A DNA stretch of 12,002 nt from Actinomycetes bacterium (GTDB lineage Bacteria > Actinomycetota > Acidimicrobiia > Acidimicrobiales > JAMCPL01): positions 1 through 12,002 of the forward strand of contig JAJZWK010000044.1 of the NCBI GenBank assembly GCA_021846725.1, given 5' to 3'. The notes under the pieces were generated by a model. The model was not told where the DNA came from. It searched no databases and saw only the letters and a program-made list of their open reading frames with translations. The translations under genes and the position numbers were made by a program. Below, piece by piece: positions 6,909 to 12,002 of this stretch (its first letter is position 1; each line of letters begins with the position of its first letter).

Positions 6909-7796
6909 GTGATCGACATCGAGCACCCCTCTGTCCCTGGTTCCAGATGGCTTGGTCTTGAGCATCCCTATGCAGGCAGGGTAGCGGTACTTGCAACCAA
7001 GCATGGCAAACTTCCTCTCATCGGTCCACCTATCGAGCGGGCCATAGGCTTGGTGGTAAGGGATGTGGATGTAGATACGGATGTGTTGGGTACCTTTACA
7101 GGAGACATACCCCGCATGGCGACTCCTCTCAAGACTGCTATAGCCAAGGCTCGCATGGGAATGAAGGCTGCTGGTGTGGATATTGGCCTGGCTTCCGAAG
7201 GCAGCATTGCACCTGATCCTACCGTTCCATTTATTGTATCCGATCGTGAACTTGTCGTATTGGTCGATGACAGTGCGGGCATTGTAGTGTGGGAATCTTA
7301 TTCCAGCTGGGAGATATTGGCGGCAACGACTACTACTAATACCGTAGAGCGGCTTGAATCGTTCTTGGAGCGTGTGGACTTTCCCAATCACAAGCTCATA
7401 GTTCGTCCAAATAGTGGTGCTGTACATCCTGTATACAAAGGTATTGACAGTGTAGATAAGCTGGCGATTGCTCTTAGCGAGTGCGTTACAGTCTCTGCCG
7501 ATGGTCTTGGGGTTGTAGAGACCGATCTTCGAGCACACATGTGTCCTTCACGGCGTAGTGTTATTGCAAAAGCTGCCGAAAGCCTTGCTGTCCGACTTGC
7601 GTCTCGGTGCCCGGCATGTGGGGTACCGGGATGGGGGCGGGTCGATGTCATTTTTGGTTTAGCGTGTGTCTCTTGTGGTACTCGAGTCGATCGACCAAGA
7701 GCAGAGATCGATGGTTGTGTCGCCTGCGACCATAAGGAGACACGTATAGTAGCGACCGGTGCTGATCCTGGCGAGTGTCCGGTCTGCAATCCATAG
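6909..7796 (+). CDS. DUF6671-like protein of unknown function with C-terminal zinc-ribbon cysteines
   Basis: I recognise this 295-residue protein as resembling the uncharacterised DUF6671 family. Conserved-looking blocks are GRVAVLATKHGK (23-34), GTFTGDIPR (61-69), GLASEGSI (93-100), the PFIVSDRELVVLVD strand (107-120) and VVETDLRAHMCPSR (202-215). The last 65 residues carry four CxxC pairs at 234-237, 253-256, 270-273 and 290-293, which should bind two zinc ions; the protein ends two residues after the last pair. There is no signal peptide or membrane segment, so it should be cytoplasmic. The start is GTG at 6909, because an in-frame TAG at 6840 and the lack of another ATG/GTG leave little choice; the ribosome binding site is weak (AAAAGG abuts the start). 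The gene ends TAG followed at once by TGA. It is divergent from dabB, 152 bases away, and may share its regulation. Its function is unknown. Confidence 0.75.
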   Translation: MIDIEHPSVPGSRWLGLEHPYAGRVAVLATKHGKLPLIGPPIERAIGLVVRDVDVDTDVLGTFTGDIPRMATPLKTAIAKARMGMKAAGVDIGLASEGSIAPDPTVPFIVSDRELVVLVDDSAGIVVWESYSSWEILAATTTTNTVERLESFLERVDFPNHKLIVRPNSGAVHPVYKGIDSVDKLAIALSECVTVSADGLGVVETDLRAHMCPSRRSVIAKAAESLAVRLASRCPACGVPGWGRVDVIFGLACVSCGTRVDRPRAEIDGCVACDHKETRIVATGADPGECPVCNP

Positions 7797-7981
7797 TGAT
7801 CGAGTTACAGCGACCAATCCGACTTTGCGATTCACCCCGGATTTGGTGCACGCTTCGTAGCAGAATTCAAGCTCTTATGTATTGCCGTTAAATTGCTGAG
7901 GAAACACATTTCATCTCACAGAACAATGAATAATACTGTTCATCCAGAGTTCACAAAGATTTAAGTGTCGTTTCACCGGTT

Positions 7982-7999
7982 GTTTACCTGTACGTAAAC
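7982..7999. promoter_or_regulatory. Inverted repeat, candidate operator
   Basis: GTTTAC and GTAAAC are perfect 6-base arms around the spacer CTGTAC. The 18-base element has the size of a dimeric regulator site. It is centred about 113 bases before the ATG at 8104 and lies within the TTCAC/GTGAA cluster. Confidence 0.45.
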
Positions 8000-8091
8000 C
8001 TGACCTCATATTGTGAACACGTGAAGTAGACAAATTTCACCGGAATACTTAATTTCGTGAAACGAATAAATGATTACAGAGATTACAGAAA

Positions 8092-8097
8092 AAGGAG
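8092..8097 (+). promoter_or_regulatory. Ribosome binding site AAGGAG for the solute-binding protein
   Basis: AAGGAG precedes the ATG at 8104 by six bases. It fixes the start that gives a complete lipoprotein signal peptide. Confidence 0.85.
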
Positions 8098-8103
8098 AAT
8101 TAT

Positions 8104-9246
8104 ATGAAATGGTTACGCTTTCAAGGTATGGCGGTGGTTGCTACACTGGCTATTGGCAGTTCGCTCGCTGCCTGTAGCAGTTCATCTCAGCCTACTGCCA
8201 ATGTATCTGCAGCAAATGCATGCTGGGCCAAGGCGACTTCAGCTTCTGAGTGCGGCGGAATGGCTGCATTGGTGAAAGCTGCCAAAGCTGAAGGGCATCT
8301 GAACGTTATAGCACTCCCGCCGGATTGGGCAAACTATGGCTCGATTATAAAGAACTTTGAAGTCAAATATGGTATATCGGTAAACAGTGAGAATCCCAAT
8401 GGCTCCAGTGGTGAGGAACTTGCCGCTATCAAGTCCCAGAAGGGGAGTGGAAAGGCTCCTGATGTAGTAGATGTAGGCCCTTCTTTTGCCTTGCAGGGGA
8501 CATCTGAAGGTCTTTTTACGCCGTACAGAGTGGCAACTTGGTCGAGCATACCGGCGGATCAAAAATCAGCATCTGGTTACTGGTGGGATGATTACGGTGG
8601 CTATATATCCATAGGATACAATGCAGGTATATTTCATAATGCTCCCACTTCGTTCAATTCCTTACTGGCTCCCCAATACAAGGGGTCGGTATGTCTGGAT
8701 GGCAATCCTGAGAGTGCAGGTGCCGCATTTGCTGGAGTATTTGCTGCTGCTTTGGCCAATGGGGGATCTTTCAACAACATAGAGCCGGGTATCCAGTATT
8801 TCAAGAGCCTTGCTAAGGCAGGCAATTTTGTACCGACTGGAGCATCCCCTTCTAGTATCGAAAGCGGTCAGTGTCGAGTTACGATTGACTGGACATACCT
8901 AGAAGCACAGTACGCCGTTGGGCTAAAGGGTAAGGTGGACTGGAAGGTGTTTGTCCCTGCGGTCGGCCACTATGCTTCCTATTACGTCCAGGCGATTTCC
9001 AAATATGCACCAGATCCAGCTGCAGCACGTCTGTGGGAGGAGTATCTGTTCTCTCCTGCAGGGCAGAATGGATGGTTGGAGGGATATGCAATGCCGGTGG
9101 AATTATCCTCTATGATCAGAAATGGCACGGTGAATAAGCAGGCGCTCTCTGCTATACCGGCTGTCAGTGGTACGCCCTCCTTTCCGTCTCTGAGCCAGCT
9201 GACCAAGGCACAGCAGGTGATCATCTCCCAGTGGCCATCGGTATGA
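8104..9246 (+). CDS. ABC transporter extracellular solute-binding lipoprotein (spermidine/iron/aminoethylphosphonate superfamily)
   Basis: The 380-residue secreted protein captures a solute for the permeases encoded downstream. Residues 1-23 form a lipoprotein signal peptide: basic MKWLRFQG, a hydrophobic stretch, then lipobox LAAC with C24 as the lipidated cysteine, followed by SSSS. The mature part begins LVKAAKAEGHLNVIALPPDWANYGSI in two blocks, then FEVKYGISV, APDVVDVG (118-125), a GYISIGYNAGIF segment (166-177) and LLAPQYKGSV (187-196). That order is typical of type II periplasmic binding proteins of the PotD/FbpA/PhnS kind. Cys40/Cys50 and Cys197/Cys257 could form disulfides outside the cell. 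The gene has a strong ribosome binding site and a long upstream regulatory region, so it likely heads the operon. The substrate cannot be told from sequence alone; polyamine, ferric iron, phosphonate and other small anions remain open. Confidence 0.88.
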   Translation: MKWLRFQGMAVVATLAIGSSLAACSSSSQPTANVSAANACWAKATSASECGGMAALVKAAKAEGHLNVIALPPDWANYGSIIKNFEVKYGISVNSENPNGSSGEELAAIKSQKGSGKAPDVVDVGPSFALQGTSEGLFTPYRVATWSSIPADQKSASGYWWDDYGGYISIGYNAGIFHNAPTSFNSLLAPQYKGSVCLDGNPESAGAAFAGVFAAALANGGSFNNIEPGIQYFKSLAKAGNFVPTGASPSSIESGQCRVTIDWTYLEAQYAVGLKGKVDWKVFVPAVGHYASYYVQAISKYAPDPAAARLWEEYLFSPAGQNGWLEGYAMPVELSSMIRNGTVNKQALSAIPAVSGTPSFPSLSQLTKAQQVIISQWPSV

Positions 9247-9317
9247 GTGCATGGACGACCCAGCCGGATGGGCAGACAGGCCGATATCTTAGCAGCTACG
9301 GTAATCAGGGTGACTGA
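9243..9317 (+). CDS. 24-codon mini-ORF between binding protein and permease
   Basis: This small frame exactly fills the gap between its neighbours. Its ATG overlaps the TGA of the binding-protein gene (ATGA at 9243-9246), and its own TGA at 9315-9317 is followed at once by the permease ATG at 9318. It encodes 24 residues starting MSAWTTQPDGQTGRY, with no membrane segment or recognised motif. It is in the same frame as the permease, so losing the single TGA would give the permease a 25-residue extension. It may be a real small protein, a coupling device that hands ribosomes from one gene to the next, or the remnant of a longer permease N-terminus. There is no strong ribosome binding site of its own. 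The stop/start arrangement is visible; translation is inferred. Confidence 0.4.
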   Translation: MSAWTTQPDGQTGRYLSSYGNQGD

Positions 9318-10241
9318 ATGATCGGCATAAGTGATAGGGTAGCCGGTACGACTATATCGGATAGTGTACCGGGGGGTGTATCGGGAAGAAAGAAGTGGCG
9401 GCCGTGGCAGCATTCTCTGTTCGGATTGATCCCGCTCCTGGCTTATATGGCCATATTCTTTTTCCTGCCAGCCTCTGGTGTACTGTTCAACGCTTTTCGC
9501 TCTAACAGCGGTCACCTTAGTCTGTCGAACATACACGCGGTAGTCAAGGATACCTACTTGCACTCTCTTGTGATCAGCGTGGAATTATCTGCTGTATCTG
9601 CGGTCATTGCAGCCGTAATAGGACTATTGGTAGTGGTAGCGATAGTGTCATCTCCCAATCGTTTTCTGCGGCGGGTGTCGAGTAGTATATCTGCTGTTCT
9701 TGCCAACACCGGAGGAATCCCATTGGCCTTTGCATTTATTGCAACATTGGGGAATTTCGGGATCGTAACCAAGTTGCTCGGAGGTATGGGTTTCAATCCT
9801 TATGCGCATGGATTCAGTCTGTACTCCATAAGTGGTCTGGTCATTGTGTACCAGTACTTTCTCATTCCTATGATGGTGCTGGTAATGCTGCCGGCTGTGG
9901 AAGGGATGCGTCGCGAATGGTCAGAGTCTGTCGAGAGTCTTGGTGGCAAGCGCTATCACTACTGGAGTTTTGTTGGATTGCCGCTCCTGGCTCCGACCTT
10001 GCTGTCCGGGCTGCTTGTGCTGTTCGCCGATGCGTTTGCAGCGTATGCTACTGCGGCCGCAATTGCCGGTGGTGTAATACCTCTTATACCAATACAGATA
10101 GGCAATTTTGTGTCCGGAAACGTGATAGCCAACCAGACTCATCTGGGTGATGCACTCGGCCTGGAGATGGTAGTGATGGTTATAATTGTGGCGATATTTT
10201 ACGGTTTTGCTCAACACAGGAGATCGCGTTGGATGCATTGA
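9318..10241 (+). CDS. ABC transporter permease 1 (PotB/CysU/FbpB-like)
   Basis: The 307-residue membrane protein of the binding-protein-dependent permease fold has about six hydrophobic segments, the first around residues 34-55 (LFGLIPLLAYMAIFFFLPASGV). The ATPase-docking EAA loop is recognisable as EWSESVESLGGKRYHYWSFVG followed by LPLLAPTLLSG; Ala-Ala is replaced by Ser-Val but the conserved Gly and LPLLAP are kept. It should pair with the next gene to form the channel for the solute delivered by the lipoprotein. The ATG at 9318 is forced from upstream by the TGA at 9315; GGTGA at 9309-9313 is a modest ribosome binding site. The N-terminal 25 residues are polar and variable. Its stop lies 13 bases inside the next gene. 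Substrate unknown. Confidence 0.88.
   Translation: MIGISDRVAGTTISDSVPGGVSGRKKWRPWQHSLFGLIPLLAYMAIFFFLPASGVLFNAFRSNSGHLSLSNIHAVVKDTYLHSLVISVELSAVSAVIAAVIGLLVVVAIVSSPNRFLRRVSSSISAVLANTGGIPLAFAFIATLGNFGIVTKLLGGMGFNPYAHGFSLYSISGLVIVYQYFLIPMMVLVMLPAVEGMRREWSESVESLGGKRYHYWSFVGLPLLAPTLLSGLLVLFADAFAAYATAAAIAGGVIPLIPIQIGNFVSGNVIANQTHLGDALGLEMVVMVIIVAIFYGFAQHRRSRWMH
10218..10222 (+). promoter_or_regulatory. Ribosome binding site AGGAG supporting a TTG start
   Basis: AGGAG stands six bases before the TTG at 10229. The ATG at 10233 is in another frame, so this site picks the unusual TTG as the start of permease 2. Confidence 0.75.
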
Positions 10242-11062
10242 TCCGTGTTACTGGAGGAAGGAGGTGGTTTGGCAGGCTGGTACTCGTGATCGTAGCTGCT
10301 TATTTCCTTGTGCCGTTGGTCGCCTCTGCGCGTTTCAGTTTCGAGGGTGTACACAGCAGTATTTCACTGTCGGGTTATACCAGTGCCTTCAAGTCCCATC
10401 AATTCTGGTCGTCGCTCTTTCTGTCGGTAGAAGTGGGTACAGGTACCGTGCTGATTGAACTCCTGCTTGCGCTGGGTACCTCTCTCTGGATAAACCTGCG
10501 TGCCCCAAAGTGGAAACCGTTTGTCGATACACTCACTCTCTTGCCGATAGTGATACCTGTTGTGGTACTGGTGTTGGGAGTATCAGACAGCTTGCACTTC
10601 CTGCCTGGGTTCATTATCTATACTCCTGCCATACTCGTATTGGAATACGTTATATTGGCTATGCCATATGCTTACAGAATCGTCGACAGTGGTGTACGGT
10701 CGCTGGGTCTCCGCACAATGGTGGATGCCGGTCGATCGGTCGGTAGTGGATGGATGCGCATTGTCTACAATATCCTACTTCCCAACCTTAGAGGTTCCCT
10801 GCTTGGTGCTGCTTTCATGACCTTTGCCCTGGTGCTTGGCGAGTATGTAATGGCCAGCCTACTCTCGTTCAATACATTCCCTGTATGGTTGGAGACAGTC
10901 GGGGTGGTACATGCAACTGAAGCAATTGCACTTTCGGTCATAGCTCTTGGTGGTCTTACTATCGTATTAGGAACATTTGCGATAGTAGCATCTGTTCGCA
11001 GTGCAGAGGAGAGCGATAGGGCAGGGAGTGGACAACCAGTATTTCAGGAGGACAGAGTATGA
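10229..11062 (+). CDS. ABC transporter permease 2 (PotC/YdcV-like), TTG start
   Basis: The 277-residue permease is of the same fold and partners permease 1. Hydrophobic segments are visible from about residue 14 (LVLIVAAYFLVPLVA region) to the C-terminus. The EAA-type loop reads MVDAGRSVGSGWMRIVYNI then LLPNLRGSL at about 164-191, and it is followed by FALVLGEYVMASLLSF, a segment typical of the spermidine/iron/phosphonate permease group. The start is TTG, chosen because AGGAG stands six bases upstream and no ATG or GTG fits better. The gene overlaps permease 1 by 13 bases, and its TGA overlaps the ATPase ATG as ATGA. Use of TTG together with the overlap suggests tuned, coupled translation of the two permeases. 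Substrate unknown. Confidence 0.88.
   Translation: MDALIRVTGGRRWFGRLVLVIVAAYFLVPLVASARFSFEGVHSSISLSGYTSAFKSHQFWSSLFLSVEVGTGTVLIELLLALGTSLWINLRAPKWKPFVDTLTLLPIVIPVVVLVLGVSDSLHFLPGFIIYTPAILVLEYVILAMPYAYRIVDSGVRSLGLRTMVDAGRSVGSGWMRIVYNILLPNLRGSLLGAAFMTFALVLGEYVMASLLSFNTFPVWLETVGVVHATEAIALSVIALGGLTIVLGTFAIVASVRSAEESDRAGSGQPVFQEDRV
11046..11051 (+). promoter_or_regulatory. Ribosome binding site AGGAGG for the ATPase gene
   Basis: A full-consensus AGGAGG lies at the end of permease 2, seven bases before the ATG at 11059. It supports that start over the in-frame ATG at 11131, which would remove the unusual N-terminal extension. Confidence 0.8.
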
Positions 11063-12002
11063 GTATGTTGGAAAGTATCGACGGTACGTTGCTACATGAT
11101 GATTCCAGTCTCGGTGAGATTAAGACCAATATGTCGAAGGGTGCTAAAGGCAGGATCAGTGTAGAGTTGGTCAATCTACACCGGCGATTCGGGCAGGTGA
11201 ATGCATTGGATGGGTTTTCGTTGAAGGTGGATCCCGGTGAGTTGATTGCCTTATTGGGCCCATCGGGTAGTGGTAAGACTACTGCATTGCGTGCGTTGGC
11301 TGGGCTGGAATCCGTAGACAAGGGATTGATCTTGGTCGGCGGGAGAGACATCACTCATGTGCCGGCTCACCGCAGGGATATGGGTATGGTTTTTCAGGCA
11401 TATAGCTTGTTTCCTAATATGACTGCACTGGATAATGTGGCGTTCGGTTTGCGTATACGAAAAGTGGGTTCTACTGAGCGCCGGAGGCGTGCGGTAGAAC
11501 TGCTTGACCTTGTGGGGCTCTCCCGTGAGGCAAGGCGCTATCCCCATCAACTCTCCGGTGGCCAGCAGCAACGCGTAGCACTGGCAAGAGCACTGGCAAT
11601 AGAGCCGAGAGTACTGCTTCTCGATGAACCATTATCTGCACTGGATGCGACCGTAAGGGCCAGGTTGCGTGATGAGATACGTCGTATACAGCTCGAGATA
11701 GGTACCACTACTGTATTTGTCACTCATGACCAGCAAGAGGCTATGTCCATAGCAGACAGGGTGGCCGTAATGAGAGACGGTAAGTTGGAGCAGGTCGGTA
11801 CACCTTTTCAGATATACTATGAGCCGGTAAATTCCTTTGTGGCTTCTTTTGTGGGTTCGGTCAATCGTTTGAGTGGTGTGATTGCAGGTCAGGGGTGGGT
11901 CAAGGTTCTCGGAGTCAGGGTGGAAGTGGCCAGTCTTGGCACTTTGGCGGCAGACGGGAGGAACTGGCCTGCAGGTACATCTGTGGACGTATTGGTAAGA
12001 CC
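11059..12002 (+). CDS. ABC transporter ATP-binding protein (PotA/FbpC-like), 3' end outside window
   Basis: About 314 residues are visible and the frame stays open to the window edge. All ATPase motifs are intact: Walker A GPSGSGKT (67-74), Q-loop Gln113 in MVFQAYSLFPNM, signature LSGGQQQR (165-172), Walker B VLLLDE (185-190), the D-loop SALD and the switch His223 in VTHDQQEA. After residue 260 it passes into the C-terminal TOBE-type region (SFVASFVGSVNRLSG), so most of the protein is present. It powers the two permeases before it. The first 31 residues (MSMLESIDGTLLHDDSSLG and onward) precede the usual beginning at ISVELVNLHRRFG and are longer than common for the family. The strong ribosome binding site and ATGA overlap support the long form. 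Confidence 0.93.
   Translation, partial: MSMLESIDGTLLHDDSSLGEIKTNMSKGAKGRISVELVNLHRRFGQVNALDGFSLKVDPGELIALLGPSGSGKTTALRALAGLESVDKGLILVGGRDITHVPAHRRDMGMVFQAYSLFPNMTALDNVAFGLRIRKVGSTERRRRAVELLDLVGLSREARRYPHQLSGGQQQRVALARALAIEPRVLLLDEPLSALDATVRARLRDEIRRIQLEIGTTTVFVTHDQQEAMSIADRVAVMRDGKLEQVGTPFQIYYEPVNSFVASFVGSVNRLSGVIAGQGWVKVLGVRVEVASLGTLAADGRNWPAGTSVDVLVR

Larger units (their letters stand above)
7797..8103 (+). promoter_or_regulatory. Non-coding regulatory region upstream of the binding-protein operon
   Basis: This 307-base gap holds no credible gene. The pentamer TTCAC or its complement GTGAA occurs seven times: 7831-7835, 7950-7954, 7972-7976, 8013-8017, 8021-8025, 8036-8040 and 8057-8061. 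Larger elements contain it: TTTCACCGG at 7971-7979 and 8035-8043, and an inverted pair GTTCACAA (7949-7956) / TTGTGAAC (8011-8018). Between them lies the palindrome GTTTACCTGTACGTAAAC (7982-7999). GATTACAGA is repeated in tandem at 8072-8080 and 8081-8089. I could not assign a convincing -10/-35 pair or a terminator for the upstream gene. It most likely holds operators and the promoter for the operon starting at 8104. Confidence 0.5.

Noticed and set aside
6718..6912. Open frame of 64 codons on the plus strand running through the dabB/DUF6671 intergenic region
   Set aside because: It starts inside dabB, spans the tandem repeat and both promoters, has no ribosome binding site and encodes a repeat-derived, non-protein-like sequence.
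6900..7538. Open frame of 212 codons on the minus strand
   Set aside because: It is antisense to the DUF6671-like gene, has a composition unlike a real protein and no recognisable family.
7797..7860. Terminator for the DUF6671-like gene (CACC...GGTG near 7832-7848)
   Set aside because: The stem is four base pairs and no T-tract follows, so it cannot be supported.
9315..9317. TGA read as a sense codon, which would join the mini-ORF to permease 1
   Set aside because: TGA ends ugpE, dabB, the binding protein and both permeases at expected C-termini, TGG supplies tryptophan throughout, and there is no recoding signal evident.
8982..9563. Open frame of 193 codons on the minus strand over the binding-protein/permease junction
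   Set aside because: It lies opposite two well-supported genes and shows no motif.

Overview
The window looks like chromosomal DNA of a bacterium with roughly balanced base composition (about 50 % GC by eye) and frequent ATA isoleucine codons. A Gram-positive, possibly actinobacterial, host is suggested by the lipoprotein leader ending LAAC followed by a serine run, and by a possible leaderless promoter on dabB. A mid-GC acidophilic actinobacterium would fit, but this is a low-confidence guess. I see no rRNA, tRNA, transposase, phage gene or CRISPR array. TGA is a normal stop here: it ends six of the eight complete main genes.

Layout. (1) Positions 1-2503, plus strand: the 3' end of an ABC ATPase, then two permeases of the UgpA/UgpE (carbohydrate / glycerol-3-phosphate) type, all overlapping. 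The second permease carries an unusual cytoplasmic extension of about 120 residues that contains a perfect 41-bp in-frame duplication. (2) Positions 2504-6756, minus strand: dabB-dabA, the two-gene energy-coupled inorganic carbon (CO2/bicarbonate) accumulation system. The genes overlap by ATGA. dabA converges on ugpE with no base between the two stop codons. DabA keeps all four zinc-site residues. (3) Positions 6757-6908: a 152-bp divergent promoter region with two TATAAT boxes facing away from each other around a perfect 15-bp tandem repeat. (4) Positions 6909-7796, plus strand: a DUF6671-like protein of unknown function ending in two zinc-ribbon cysteine sets. (5) Positions 7797-8103: a 307-bp non-coding region with seven copies of the pentamer TTCAC/GTGAA, a palindrome and short repeats. 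It looks like an operator region for the next operon. (6) Positions 8104-12002, plus strand: a complete-looking ABC importer operon of the spermidine/iron/phosphonate superfamily. It encodes a lipoprotein binding protein, a 24-codon mini-ORF, two permeases and an ATPase cut by the window edge, joined by overlaps or adjacent stop/start codons.

How they may work together. DabB is expected to couple ion flux across the membrane to DabA, a beta-carbonic-anhydrase-like protein that converts CO2 to trapped bicarbonate. The divergent DUF6671 gene shares the dabB promoter region and is the best candidate in the window for an undescribed accessory factor. The two ABC systems import solutes; the first is likely for a sugar or glycerol-3-phosphate, the second has no assignable substrate. 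The mix of an organic-solute importer and a carbon pump suits a mixotroph or a heterotroph needing bicarbonate; carbon fixation cannot be inferred. A recurring feature is short perfect or near-perfect tandem duplications of 9, 15, 18, 21 and 72 bp, all multiples of three, both within genes and in promoter regions.
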